Shown here: in pieces, positions 42,072 to 51,567 of the stretch
Position numbering within the stretch: position 1 is the first letter of the stretch
Layout of the letters: each line of letters starts with the position of its first letter
From: Xanthocytophaga agilis
GTDB taxonomy: Bacteria; Bacteroidota; Bacteroidia; Cytophagales; 172606-1
Direction of reading: 5' to 3'
Assembly: GCF_030068605.1 (NCBI RefSeq)
Contig: NZ_JASJOU010000003.1
Coordinates: 558,001 to 622,000, forward strand
Length of the DNA stretch: 64,000 nt
Notes under the pieces: model-generated
The model's input: only the letters and a program-made list of their open reading frames with translations
The model's database searches: none
What the model was told of the DNA's origin: nothing
Program-made: the position numbers and the translations under genes

Positions 42072-44063
42072 CTACTCAAAATACTTCACAGAGATAGCTT
42101 CCAGAAGTTTTTTAGGATCATACAGATTACCATCTTTTACAACCAGTGATACTCTGCGAATATCACTAATGTTTCGGACTGGATCTCCGTCTATCAGAAT
42201 AACATCGGCAATTTTGCCTTTGGTGATAGTACCTAATACATCCAGTTTATCACAAAGCTTTGCGGCATTGTATGTAGCCGTTTTTAATACTTCAGTAGTA
42301 GGAATGCCAGCTTCTGCATATAGTTCCAGTTCCCGATGCAGAATAAATCCTGCCAGATCATCTGTACCAGATACAATCAGGATACCTGCATCATAAAATT
42401 TTTTGACAAGTTTTTGCATTGCCTTCATTGCATTCCGATAGGTTTCTTCCTGACCTGGAGGTGGTGTTAATGCACCCCAGGAGGCATTGCGTTGCATGGT
42501 CGCAGGCAAACGACTCATAATTTTAGAATATCCCAATGAGGGTTTACTGGGACTACTGGTAAACATTCCCTCAAAAACTCCCAGTGTAGGATCTATGGAG
42601 ATATGTTTGTCCTGAAACAGTTTCACAAAGTCTTTAAATTCCTGGCTTTCAAAGTCCAGCGAAGCGGCCTTCTCCCCTACCAGCGTAAACCGACGCATTG
42701 AACGGGTATCTACTGTATCACCATAAAAATTCAGAAACAACATGTTGGCATGGGTAATTTCGTTATACCCGGCATTAATAGCCTGTGTCGCAGTCATATG
42801 AGAGGGAATATGTCCTGCTACTCTCAGCCCCAGCCGATGTGTTTCATCAGCCATTGGCTTTACCCATTCAGGTTTAATAGAACTATACAGCTTGATCTGC
42901 TGGTATCCTAGTGAATCGTATTTTCGTATGGCACGAAGTCCTTCTTCCAGATTGGAAACAGATATACCAAGTGGAACAGTATAGGGTCCGTCTCCATCAA
43001 TAATTCCACTACGATACACAATCCTCGGACCAATCACCTCTCCATTGTCAATCTGCTGCTGGAGTTCCAGCAAACTCAGTGAGTTGCCCATATCACGAAT
43101 ATTGGTAATTCCACAAGCTATATTCAACAAACCTTCAGATCCACCACCATAATGTGTATGCATATCCCATAAGCCAGGCAATAAGGTCTTTCCTTTTCCC
43201 TCTATAATCGTATACCCCTTGGGTAATTTAAGACTGGCATCTCCTACATCCTGGATCTTCCCATCTCTGATCAGAACGGTTCTTGCAGGCAAAACCTTCC
43301 CTCTTTCGGAGTCAAAGACATTGACATTGTGAAAAGCAATTCCTGTTCTGGACTTACTGACAAGCTGACTGGTCAGTTTGCTATAATAGCCATCCATCTC
43401 TTCTTTTTGTATTTGATACAAATCGCCTACATCATCCCTTACATCCTCACGAACTTCGTTAAAAGAATCACTGAAAGAACCCAAACTCATCTGATTCTCA
43501 TCCAGCCAGAGAAGTGAAGGATCAAAACCCAGTCCCGTGATTGAATACAAATAGGCATTCTTTCCATTTTTAAGTATATGTTCTTTTAGCAATCGGATAG
43601 ATGACTGTCCGGCAGGTAACAAATCAATCTTTTTCTCAGGAGAGGCAAGCAATGCCCATGGTAAATAAGGAGCATCCGCTTCAGTACTTAGATATATAGC
43701 AGGCCTTGTGACAGAAACTTGCTGTTTCTCAGCAGTATTTTCCCAGCGAGCAACACCATTTAGTAATTCATAAGTCTCAGCCACTTTGCCTTTCATATAG
43801 TTATTGCCTTCTACATCTAGGAAGGTCACAATACCTTGCGGAGAGGCCTTGAATGTAGTTAGTAATTTAGGTCCACGCCCTCTGTCATTGTATTCCTGAT
43901 ACGAAGCATACTGACGAGGTCCAGTCTGACAAAGCCAGCTATATCCAGCCTTCCTGCCATTAAAAAGGATGTCATATTTTAATGTATCACCAATTGGTAG
44001 CTTACCCTGAGCGAATAAATAAGTTTGACTTAGCAACAAAAACAGGGAGACGATTCTTTTCAT
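42072..44063 (-). CDS. Amidohydrolase (imidazolonepropionase-like), secreted
   Basis: A 663-residue protein with a signal peptide (MKRIVSLFLLLSQTYLFAQ). Residues about 25-230 are a beta-rich extension. The remainder is a metal-dependent TIM-barrel amidohydrolase: the HxH pair in LLPGLWDMHTHYGGG, RVAGHIPSHMTA, EITHANMLF, VSGTDDLAGF with the metal Asp, and a C-terminal beta-sandwich end KGKIADVILIDGDPVRNI. It would hydrolyse a C-N bond of a peptide-like or cyclic substrate in the periplasm; prolidase-type or unknown. The N-terminal extension is not typical. Confidence 0.88.
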   Translation of the reverse strand: MKRIVSLFLLLSQTYLFAQGKLPIGDTLKYDILFNGRKAGYSWLCQTGPRQYASYQEYNDRGRGPKLLTTFKASPQGIVTFLDVEGNNYMKGKVAETYELLNGVARWENTAEKQQVSVTRPAIYLSTEADAPYLPWALLASPEKKIDLLPAGQSSIRLLKEHILKNGKNAYLYSITGLGFDPSLLWLDENQMSLGSFSDSFNEVREDVRDDVGDLYQIQKEEMDGYYSKLTSQLVSKSRTGIAFHNVNVFDSERGKVLPARTVLIRDGKIQDVGDASLKLPKGYTIIEGKGKTLLPGLWDMHTHYGGGSEGLLNIACGITNIRDMGNSLSLLELQQQIDNGEVIGPRIVYRSGIIDGDGPYTVPLGISVSNLEEGLRAIRKYDSLGYQQIKLYSSIKPEWVKPMADETHRLGLRVAGHIPSHMTATQAINAGYNEITHANMLFLNFYGDTVDTRSMRRFTLVGEKAASLDFESQEFKDFVKLFQDKHISIDPTLGVFEGMFTSSPSKPSLGYSKIMSRLPATMQRNASWGALTPPPGQEETYRNAMKAMQKLVKKFYDAGILIVSGTDDLAGFILHRELELYAEAGIPTTEVLKTATYNAAKLCDKLDVLGTITKGKIADVILIDGDPVRNISDIRRVSLVVKDGNLYDPKKLLEAISVKYFE

Positions 44064-44263
44064 AGTGGTTGTAAATTTCTCTGAGTAAAAGCTATATACT
44101 ATTTTGTTGGACTTTATTATTTTGTGGCCTTCTTATTCTGATAGTCTAACTTACCATTGGTAAGGCCAAAGTATCTATATACCAGAAATAGTATCTGATT
44201 CGTAAAGATAATTTTTAAATAAGCTCTCACACTAAAAAACAATAACTTTACATAGGGACAAAC

Positions 44264-44992
44264 ATGCTTACATCTTGCTTTGAAAAATGGTGGATACCCA
44301 TTGTATTTTGGGTTGCTGCACTTGGGTTGGTTATAGTAAGCAACTGGACACCGGTCCCTTTCCTGGGAATAGCAAGCTTTATCCTTCTAACCCTATCACT
44401 ACTATTCCTTTTTGGATCGGCAGTCTATCACCTAGTGTATCGTCGCTGGCTCAAAGCTATCCTCACAGGGTTACTTGGAGTGGGAACAATAGCAGGAATC
44501 ATTCTGTATGCCGTGTTTATTTTTGCTATGGAACAACTAGATGGAGACAAATGGGCTGATAATCTAACTATACCCACCAATATTACGCTGAACACTCCTA
44601 AGGAGCAATCAATCATAAGCTCTGACTCTATAGGCCATAGTACAGGGAAAGCTTTTGACTTTGAGCTGTACAATTCTTTTCAACCAGGATTGTATGAATA
44701 TGCTATCTGGATAGGGAAAACAGAACCTGGAACTATTTACTTAAAAGCATATGAAGTGACGCAGGAGTATCCACTCTCCACAGATAATCTGGCGAAAAGC
44801 AGTTCTATTAAGATAATCAATGATACAGATAGTATTATACAATTTGGAACCAAAGATCATTTTACTATCTATGAGGGAGATTGGGGTAAACCGTATGCTG
44901 CCAGATTTGAAGTATGGTTTCATCCTGACAATGGAAATCCGGATAGAAAACTCACAGAGAAGATCTACAAGATTGAAGGATGGCAAAGATAA
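44264..44992 (+). CDS. Hypothetical membrane protein
   Basis: A 242-residue protein with three hydrophobic segments in its first 90 residues (IPIVFWVAALGLVIVSNW, FLGIASFILLTLSLLFLFG, ILTGLLGVGTIAGIILYAVF). A polar domain of about 150 residues follows and is probably outside the membrane (FQPGLYEYAIWIGKTEPGT, FEVWFHPDNGNPDRK). No family was recognised. It is divergent from the amidohydrolase and convergent with the tricorn gene. Confidence 0.7.
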   Translation: MLTSCFEKWWIPIVFWVAALGLVIVSNWTPVPFLGIASFILLTLSLLFLFGSAVYHLVYRRWLKAILTGLLGVGTIAGIILYAVFIFAMEQLDGDKWADNLTIPTNITLNTPKEQSIISSDSIGHSTGKAFDFELYNSFQPGLYEYAIWIGKTEPGTIYLKAYEVTQEYPLSTDNLAKSSSIKIINDTDSIIQFGTKDHFTIYEGDWGKPYAARFEVWFHPDNGNPDRKLTEKIYKIEGWQR

Positions 44993-45020
44993 GAGTCATG
45001 GTTGTGTGGTCTAAATAAAA

Positions 45021-45053
45021 CAATGGCATGGCTGAAAGACAGTCATGCCATTG
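45021..45053. terminator. Terminator hairpin downstream of the tricorn gene
   Basis: AATGGCATG (45022-45030) pairs with CATGCCATT (45044-45052), with an inner CTG/CAG pair. On the minus strand four U follow (AAAA at 45017-45020). It lies between convergent stops at 44992 and 45078, so it serves the tricorn gene and possibly both. Confidence 0.7.
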
Positions 45054-45077
45054 TATACACAAACTTACAAGCTTTTA

Positions 45078-48000
45078 CTAATTACCACCAATCACTTTAG
45101 ACTGAACTTTGGCTGGTGCAGACTTCTTCAGTTCATCCACCGCTTTTTCCAGCTGCTGATCACGACCTTTGGAAACAACTTCAGGCTGGTTCATCACCTT
45201 TACATCTGGCTCAAGCTGATTGTTCTCAAGATACTTGCCATCCAGTGCAACCATACCTACCTGAGGAATACCAAACACCAACGTTGGATCAATCTGAGTC
45301 TCCCACCATACCGCAGTGCCCGTACCTGGTACAGGCATACCTATGATTTTACCAATGTTGTTTTCACGGAAAGCAAACGGAAACATATGAGCATCAGAAT
45401 AGTTACCTTCACCTACTAATACGACAGAAGGCTTAATCCATTTACGAAAGGGTTCGTGTCCCATATGAACACCACGAGGAACAATATCCAGGTATTTTTT
45501 ACCACTTAGGAATGTAGCCAGATCATCGTGCAGCCACCCGCCACCGTTGAAACGGGTATCGACAATCAGCGATTCTTTGTCTGCACATTTTCCTAACACT
45601 TCTTCTACAACGGTGCGGTAGCTCGCATCATTCATGCCACGTATGTGTACATATCCCACACTACCATTTGACATTTTATCTACTTCTTTGCGACGAGTAG
45701 TCACCCAACGCTGATAGCGAAGTTCACTTTCCTGAGGCAAAGTAATTGGCTTAACAGTTTCTTCCCAGCGCACCTTTGTTTTTTCGTTGTAGCAGGACAA
45801 CAGTACGTTCTTATTCGCTTTCCGGTTCAACAGCTTATTATAATCCATTTCAGTAGTGATTTCTTCGCCATCTATTTTCTCTATGATGGTACCTGTCTCT
45901 ACCTTGGACTGAGCATTAGCCAGTGGCCCATTGCCCATCACTTCTACTACACGCAGCCCTTTGCCGTCGTATTCCTGATCATAAAACAATCCTAGCGAAG
46001 CGGTTGCATCCAGGTTTACCTGAGGATGTGCATACCGACAACCTGTATGGGATGCATTCAATTCGCCCAGCATTTCACTCAGCATCTCTGCAAAGTCACG
46101 GTTGTTGTTGATATGAGGCAGGAACTTAGCATAGGCAGTATGATAGAAATCCCAGTCTACGCCATGAAGATTTGTAACATAGAATTTTTTCAATACCTGA
46201 CGCCATGCATGATCAAAGATATAAGCTCTCTCTGCAGCTGTATTCAGGTTCATTTCACCATTGATGGTAACAGCTTCTCTTTTGCCTGATTCTGCATCGA
46301 TCTTCATGATTTTGCCATCAGAGCTCACAAAAATAGATTTACCATCTTTAGTCATATCAATACTGCCAGGTCCGCCTTCCAGCTTCGCCAGAATTTTGGT
46401 TTCTCTGGAACGCAGGTCTGTCACCCACAAATCATAGCCTTTCTCAAAACGACACATATAAAATAATCTGTCTCCATTAGGTGATACGGCAGCATCTGTC
46501 AAATTGGAAGAGTGAATTGTCAAACGAGACTTACGACCATCCAGTCCTTCAAATTCAATCTTTACTGTTTTATCTTCTTTCTTAGCCGATTCACCAGCTT
46601 TCTTCTTATCGTCTTTTTTCTCTGCTTCACTAGCCTTGGCAGCTTCTTTCTGTTCTTTTTCTTCTTTCTCTTTCAACAATGTAAAGTCTTCTTTGCTCAA
46701 CTTGTAGCGATCCCATGATTCTTTGGTAAAGAACATACCATATACATCACTCTCACCACCCCAGCTACCGTGATTTTTCATACCATCACGATCAGAAAAC
46801 CAGATCATCATTTTGCCATTCATCATCCATTTGGGTGATTCGTCGCTATATCCACTTTCTGTCAGGTTCACTAGTTTACCTTTACCATCAGCCGGAATCA
46901 AAGCGACTTCCGCACTGAACATGTTGCTTGGAGAGTAGGTTGCCAGGAAAAATTTGCCATCCGGTGACCATGTATAATATTGATCTCCATCTGAATAGGA
47001 ATAGTTTTTATCAGCAGACAAAATAACACGGGTCGCTTTGGATTCCAGATTAATCACTTTTAGGGTAACCCGTTCTTCCAGATAAGCTACCTCTTTACCA
47101 TCCGGAGAAAAAGAAGGTTGAAACTCTTCCGCGGTTGTAGCGGCTACGGGCTCTTCTTTCAGTACTGTAGAAGAATAGAAATAAGGCTCTTCTTTACGTA
47201 TAATAGAGCTTTTGTATATATTCCAGTTGTTATTTCGCTCACCGGCATACAATAACGTACGACCATCAGGGCTAAAACTAACAGAACGCTCCTGTTCTGA
47301 GGTGTTGGTCACACGTTTGGTTACTCCTCCTTCTACAGAAGTAACATATACTTCTCCACGAAATACAAACGCAATCTCTTTCCCATTAGGAGAAAGCGCC
47401 ATTTCAGTAGCGCCACTGTTGATCGGCACTACCTTTTCCAACACATTGCGGGTATCATTCAGGATCTGAATAACTACTTTTTTGGGTTCACTACCTGTTG
47501 TCTGTGTATAAATTTCTCCATCATAACCATAACACAAAGTACCACTCTCAGCCATAGTCAGAAAACGAACCGGATGTTTACTGAACTTGGTTACCTGAGT
47601 AGCCTGTCCAGGTTTATCTACCGACATTTTGTGTACGTTAAATGATCCACTGCTTTCACAAAGGAAGTAGATATCTTTCTCATCAGGTGATAATACCGGA
47701 TTTCGGTCTTCTCCATTAAAGGTGGTAAGCTGTGTATGTTTGCCTGTTGGCACATCATATACCCATACATCACGTGAGATAGAGGAAGTGTGATGCTTGC
47801 GCCAAGGGTCTTCATATCCTTTGTTATCATGGTATACCAATCGGTTACCTGCCCTATTGTAGCGAGCTTGTTCGGCGGGTGTAGTCAACAACATTTGCGC
47901 ACGGCCTCCGGCAACAGACACTTTATACAGTTCTGTCAGGATACCATAAGGAAACTGTACGTTGCTGGCTGCATCTGTACGTGATGACGAAAAGATAATG

Positions 48001-48368
48001 TGCTTTCCATCTGGGGTAAAATCACTGGGAAGGTCATTGGCCGAATGATACGTAAGACGAGTAGCTGCACCTCCGGTAGATGGCATCACAAAAACGTCAT
48101 AGTTACCGTAACGATCCGAAGCAAAAGCAATTTGTTTGCCATCGCGTGACCATACAGGCATAAAATCGTGTCCTTCACTTAATGTCAGCGGAATAGCCTG
48201 ACCACCAGCAGCAGCGACTCTATATAGGTCGCCCTGATAACTGAATACAATAAACTGGCCATCCGGTGAAATAGCCGGGTAGCGCATCCATAGTGGGTTC
48301 TGGTCGGCTTTCACGACCACAGGCATTAGCATGGCAATGCCGAGCAGAAATTGATAAAGGCGGTGCAT
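45078..48368 (-). CDS. Tricorn-type protease
   Basis: A 1096-residue protein with a signal peptide (MHRLYQFLLGIAMLMPVVVKA). The first about 730 residues form the two beta-propellers of tricorn (repeats such as SPDGQFIVFSYQGDLYRVA and SRDGKQIAFASDRYGNYDVF). A Lys/Glu-rich spacer lies near 575-610 (EEKEQKEAAKASEAEKKDD). After it come the C1 helical region, a PDZ domain (about 815-880) and the S41-like catalytic domain. The tetrad is preserved: Ser773-His774 in NASHTG, nucleophile Ser991 with Asp992 in NYSDAHMF, and Glu1023 in WWETQ. Tricorn cleaves peptides of 6 to 12 residues released by larger proteases; the export signal here suggests a periplasmic role. Confidence 0.93.
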   Translation of the reverse strand: MHRLYQFLLGIAMLMPVVVKADQNPLWMRYPAISPDGQFIVFSYQGDLYRVAAAGGQAIPLTLSEGHDFMPVWSRDGKQIAFASDRYGNYDVFVMPSTGGAATRLTYHSANDLPSDFTPDGKHIIFSSSRTDAASNVQFPYGILTELYKVSVAGGRAQMLLTTPAEQARYNRAGNRLVYHDNKGYEDPWRKHHTSSISRDVWVYDVPTGKHTQLTTFNGEDRNPVLSPDEKDIYFLCESSGSFNVHKMSVDKPGQATQVTKFSKHPVRFLTMAESGTLCYGYDGEIYTQTTGSEPKKVVIQILNDTRNVLEKVVPINSGATEMALSPNGKEIAFVFRGEVYVTSVEGGVTKRVTNTSEQERSVSFSPDGRTLLYAGERNNNWNIYKSSIIRKEEPYFYSSTVLKEEPVAATTAEEFQPSFSPDGKEVAYLEERVTLKVINLESKATRVILSADKNYSYSDGDQYYTWSPDGKFFLATYSPSNMFSAEVALIPADGKGKLVNLTESGYSDESPKWMMNGKMMIWFSDRDGMKNHGSWGGESDVYGMFFTKESWDRYKLSKEDFTLLKEKEEKEQKEAAKASEAEKKDDKKKAGESAKKEDKTVKIEFEGLDGRKSRLTIHSSNLTDAAVSPNGDRLFYMCRFEKGYDLWVTDLRSRETKILAKLEGGPGSIDMTKDGKSIFVSSDGKIMKIDAESGKREAVTINGEMNLNTAAERAYIFDHAWRQVLKKFYVTNLHGVDWDFYHTAYAKFLPHINNNRDFAEMLSEMLGELNASHTGCRYAHPQVNLDATASLGLFYDQEYDGKGLRVVEVMGNGPLANAQSKVETGTIIEKIDGEEITTEMDYNKLLNRKANKNVLLSCYNEKTKVRWEETVKPITLPQESELRYQRWVTTRRKEVDKMSNGSVGYVHIRGMNDASYRTVVEEVLGKCADKESLIVDTRFNGGGWLHDDLATFLSGKKYLDIVPRGVHMGHEPFRKWIKPSVVLVGEGNYSDAHMFPFAFRENNIGKIIGMPVPGTGTAVWWETQIDPTLVFGIPQVGMVALDGKYLENNQLEPDVKVMNQPEVVSKGRDQQLEKAVDELKKSAPAKVQSKVIGGN

Positions 48369-48520
48369 GGTAGATTAGTTTGCAAATAAGTCAACTTCAA
48401 ATTTCCACAAACCATCGTATATTATCAATCTATTTTTTGAAGAATATGCATTTGATAATGATAAGAAACCGGAAAAGGCTGTTTAACGGAAAAGTATAAT
48501 ACTACTTTTCTATCTACACC

Positions 48521-49423
48521 TTAATTCAACTGCCTGTACTCCTTGGGTGAAATCCCGATTTTGGATTTAAAAAGCTTTGTAAAATGGGAAGGATGTTCAA
48601 AGCCCAGATTATAGGCTATTTCACTGATGGTCTTTTCAGTTCCCCAAAGCAGCGTTTTTGCTCTGTCTACCAATTGCAAATGAATATGTTCTTGTGTGGT
48701 TTTACCTGTAAAACGATTTAACAGATCTGACAGGTAGTTGGGAGATAAATTCAGTTGTGAGGCAAAGTATTTCACATCGGGTAAGCCAGCCTCTACAAGT
48801 GTTTCCTGAGCGAAGTAGTCAATTAGCATTCGCTCAAACTTCTGCACTATATCATGGTTTACATACTCTCTCGTAAAAAACTGTCTGTCATAAAATCGAT
48901 TACAATAGGTAAGCATCACTTGTAAGTTGTCAATAATCAGACTTTTGGTATGCTTATCCATATTCTGGGAGTACTCTCTTTTTATTTTATTCAGGCAATC
49001 GAGCAATATAGTTTTTTCCTCAGCAGAGATATGCAATGCTTCATTTGTATCATACTGAAAAAATGAGTATTCATGAATCTTTCTTCCAAGTTCGGTTCCA
49101 GCCAATAAATCCGGGTGAAAAAACAAACCCCATCCCTCCAAAACCCGGATATCCGGACTGGAAGCAATTACCTGGTTAGGAGCAGTAAACATCAGAGACC
49201 CTTCTTCAAAGTCGTAATAGGATCTACCATACTTCATTGTTCCTTCAAACCGCTTGCACATCACCGTATAAAAGGCTGTTCTGTAATATACTTCTTCTTT
49301 GGGTCTATCAGGTGCTGTTTCTGCCAGATCAATAATGGTTATCAGTGGATGTTGGGGCGTACCACAATTGTAAAACCTATGAACTGCGGCGATGGATTCT
49401 ATGTCTATATATGTCGGTTTCAT
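48521..49423 (-). CDS. AraC-family regulator (next to SDR gene)
   Basis: By alignment with its paralogues I start at the ATG at 49423 (MKPTYIDIESIAAVHRF), giving 300 residues; 49438 is the other possible start. N-terminal sensor: YYDFEEGSLMFTAPNQVIAS and LFFHPDLLAGTELGRKIHEY. C-terminal HTH: ASQLNLSPNYLSDLLNRFTG and KTISEIAYNLGFEHPSHFTK. It is a paralogue of the regulators at 32706 and 53327. It lies 97 bases before the stop of the SDR gene, same strand, so it may be transcribed with it. Confidence 0.9.
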   Translation of the reverse strand: MKPTYIDIESIAAVHRFYNCGTPQHPLITIIDLAETAPDRPKEEVYYRTAFYTVMCKRFEGTMKYGRSYYDFEEGSLMFTAPNQVIASSPDIRVLEGWGLFFHPDLLAGTELGRKIHEYSFFQYDTNEALHISAEEKTILLDCLNKIKREYSQNMDKHTKSLIIDNLQVMLTYCNRFYDRQFFTREYVNHDIVQKFERMLIDYFAQETLVEAGLPDVKYFASQLNLSPNYLSDLLNRFTGKTTQEHIHLQLVDRAKTLLWGTEKTISEIAYNLGFEHPSHFTKLFKSKIGISPKEYRQLN

Positions 49424-49520
49424 GCCTGACAATCTCATTGTTTTCTCTTCTGGAACAAAACCAGAAGACCCGCGCTATAGGCAAATCTTTCTGGTTTTAT
49501 CAATCATGTGATACTTCTTC

Positions 49521-50336
49521 TCAGTTAAGAAAGAAATCTCGCACTGACTGGATAAACTTCTCTTCGGAATTTTTCCATTTTGTATCAATGTATAACTGAG
49601 CATCTTCTCCAACTACATAGCGAAGCTGAGTGCTTTCATCTATTGCCGCTTTGTAAATGGTGAGGGCTACATCTTCTGGCGTTGCTTTAGCCAGGTGCTC
49701 GGTAGGCTTTGCGTATCGACTGAAGAATGATCCCATGATTGGGTTGTACTCAGCTATTTCATTTTTAATTAGATCCAGTCCATTACGGAAGTTTGTATGC
49801 ACACCACCGGGCTCAATGATTTTAACTGCTATATTCAGTTTTACCAGTTCATGGGATAAAGCTTCTGAAAAACCTTCTACAGCAAATTTCGAACTGGCAT
49901 ACAAACTTGTAAACGGAAACCCAATTATCCCTCCAAAGCTGGAAATATTTATGATGGCTCCTTTGCCGTTTTTGCGTAAATAAGGTAGCACAGCCTGTGT
50001 CACTTCCATCATCCCAAATACATTGACATCAAATTGTTTCTGGATTTGCTCTCTGGTGGCAGATTCAAAAACACCCATCAAGCCATAGCCAGCATTGTTT
50101 ACCAACACATCGATTGTTCCAAATTTGTCTACACCTGCTTTTATGGCGTCTTCAATAGACTGAGAGTCCTGCACATCCAGTTGAGTAACTAATACGTTAT
50201 CTAAATTGCGCAACTCCTGCTCCTTTTCAGGTGAGCGCATAGAGGCAATAACATTCCATCCGTTTTGCTGAAACAATTTAGCAGTTTCCCGGCCAAAGCC
50301 TGATGAGGTGCCTGTGATTAATACTGTCTTTTTCAT
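49521..50336 (-). CDS. Short-chain dehydrogenase/reductase
   Basis: The ATG at 50336 (MKKTVLITGTSSGFGRETAKL) is the proper start; the frame from 50372 begins with TTG. The protein has 271 residues. It has the Rossmann motif TGTSSGFG, NNAG in LVNNAGYGLMG, the catalytic Ser in ISSFGGIIG and the YxxxK in YASSKFAVEG. It is a classical NADP-type SDR of the kind annotated as oxidoreductase with unknown substrate. It is a paralogue of the SDR at 51568 and lies in the AraC/Crp-rich cluster. Confidence 0.92.
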   Translation of the reverse strand: MKKTVLITGTSSGFGRETAKLFQQNGWNVIASMRSPEKEQELRNLDNVLVTQLDVQDSQSIEDAIKAGVDKFGTIDVLVNNAGYGLMGVFESATREQIQKQFDVNVFGMMEVTQAVLPYLRKNGKGAIINISSFGGIIGFPFTSLYASSKFAVEGFSEALSHELVKLNIAVKIIEPGGVHTNFRNGLDLIKNEIAEYNPIMGSFFSRYAKPTEHLAKATPEDVALTIYKAAIDESTQLRYVVGEDAQLYIDTKWKNSEEKFIQSVRDFFLN

Positions 50337-50373
50337 GTTGTTGATCGTTGTATTTTGTATCGTAATTGACAAT

Positions 50374-50389
50374 ACAAAGATGTACCAAC
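50374..50389 (-). promoter_or_regulatory. Shared promoter-type motif upstream of the SDR gene
   Basis: On the minus strand the sequence GTTGGTACATCTTTGT lies 37 bases before the ATG. CTTTGT fits the TTTG part of the Bacteroidota -7 element. Similar motifs stand before the genes at 51568 and 54320. Confidence 0.4.
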
Positions 50390-50467
50390 AACGGCTTTAA
50401 GACCTTATATCTTTCACGGCAGGAATTATACATTTCACCGAATAGTATGTATACGCACTGTATCTCC

Positions 50468-50848
50468 TCATTTTTGTTTGAAGAATTCCCCAAAGTGCCA
50501 GAGTATGCCAGAAGGATCATGCACAAAACACTCCCGTCCCCAATCCTGATTTCGGATCGGTGTGAGTTTTACCGTTTTGTATTTACTAGTAAGATCCAGA
50601 GCCAGCAGTTCATTCCAGTATCTCTCCACATTGTCTACCTCCAGAAAAAGCATAGTATTATCTACCCAGTCTTTGACATAATGTCCTTGCAGATAGAAGC
50701 CTATTCCTTCTGTATAGAAATAGGAAAAATCATGAGAAATAACGCCTTCCTGGAATCCCAGATCCCGATAAAAACTGCGTGATAACTGGAAGTTTTCGGC
50801 TCCGATGAAGGGCCGGATGGAAATAGCTTTGTGTTCCATAAGTGTCAT
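50468..50848 (-). CDS. VOC-family (glyoxalase/bleomycin-resistance fold) protein
   Basis: 126 residues; the ATG at 50839 is another possible start. One VOC unit pair is visible: IRPFIGAENFQLSRSFYRDL, then YLQGHYVKDWVDNTMLFLEV and the C-terminal ECFVHDPSGILWHFGEFF. A Glu near the end is in place of the usual metal ligand. Such small proteins bind a ligand, detoxify or are antibiotic-binding. It is in the minus-strand cluster but has its own promoter region. Confidence 0.82.
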   Translation of the reverse strand: MTLMEHKAISIRPFIGAENFQLSRSFYRDLGFQEGVISHDFSYFYTEGIGFYLQGHYVKDWVDNTMLFLEVDNVERYWNELLALDLTSKYKTVKLTPIRNQDWGRECFVHDPSGILWHFGEFFKQK

Positions 50849-51094
50849 TCTTACTTATTGAGTAAATTTAATAGTAGTAAATGGAGTCTGCTGTTTCTCC
50901 TGTTTATAGTAGAATGACCATTTGCCACAGAGGCAATTAGACGCACAATTTATAAAATTTCCGGTATAGTATTACCCTCTTTTCTGTATTCAGATACAAA
51001 CGCTCCATATACTACGCTGACAATCAGCTACCTCAACACTAAGCTAACCAATATTTCCTTCCTGAGCATAATACTTCTGTTATCTTCTCAGAGT

Positions 51095-51138
51095 AAAAAA
51101 CCTCAGTCAGATAACTAATTTATTATCTGACTGAGGTT
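51095..51138 (-). terminator. Rho-independent terminator after the NTF2-like gene
   Basis: AACCTCAGTCAGATAA (51099-51114) and TTATCTGACTGAGGTT (51123-51138) form a perfect 16-bp stem with an 8-base loop. Six U follow on the minus strand (51095-51100). It ends the SDR/NTF2 transcript. Confidence 0.88.
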
Positions 51139-51172
51139 AGTATAGGTTTTGTTAAAATAATAATGGCTTTAC

Positions 51173-51538
51173 TTATTTATTCGGCTCATCAACAAACACA
51201 TACAGCTTTTGCACCTTATCCTTTTCAATCACAAACAAATCCATACCTGTCACTACGTCTGGCTTCTCTTTTGATCCAAACTGCCAGTACAAACGGGCAA
51301 TGTTATGATGTGTATCAATAGGGTACCTATGAGAAAACCGGAAGTTGGGATTTTTCTGCTGGAGATTCTGTATAAACTCATTGATATGGGCATGGCCGAC
51401 AGCAATAAAGTGACGATCTACCATTTCAATATCAGTCGCATACACTTCCTGCATCAACACGTTACGTGAAGTCTGGTCTTTTTGGTTCCAGAGTTCAAGA
51501 TGACGCTCTACCAATCTTTCTATTTTAGCAGTTGTCAT
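51173..51538 (-). CDS. NTF2/SnoaL-like protein
   Basis: 121 residues. The cone-shaped alpha+beta fold of the NTF2 superfamily is suggested by the N-terminal helix (IERLVERHLELWNQKDQTSR), the loop EVYATDIEMVDRHFIAVGHA and the sheet strands IARLYWQFGSKEKPDVVTGM and MDLFVIEKDKVQKLYVFVDE. Enzymes of this fold isomerise or dehydrate small molecules. It follows the SDR gene by 29 bases on the same strand and is ended by a strong terminator, so the two make an operon. Confidence 0.8.
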   Translation of the reverse strand: MTTAKIERLVERHLELWNQKDQTSRNVLMQEVYATDIEMVDRHFIAVGHAHINEFIQNLQQKNPNFRFSHRYPIDTHHNIARLYWQFGSKEKPDVVTGMDLFVIEKDKVQKLYVFVDEPNK

Positions 51539-51567
51539 TTTAGTAGAATAGTTTAAACAAGAATGTA

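Noticed and set aside
46512-46718. Phe/Leu-rich frame opposite the tricorn gene
   Set aside because: It is the complement of the Lys/Glu-rich spacer of the tricorn protein, so a shadow frame.
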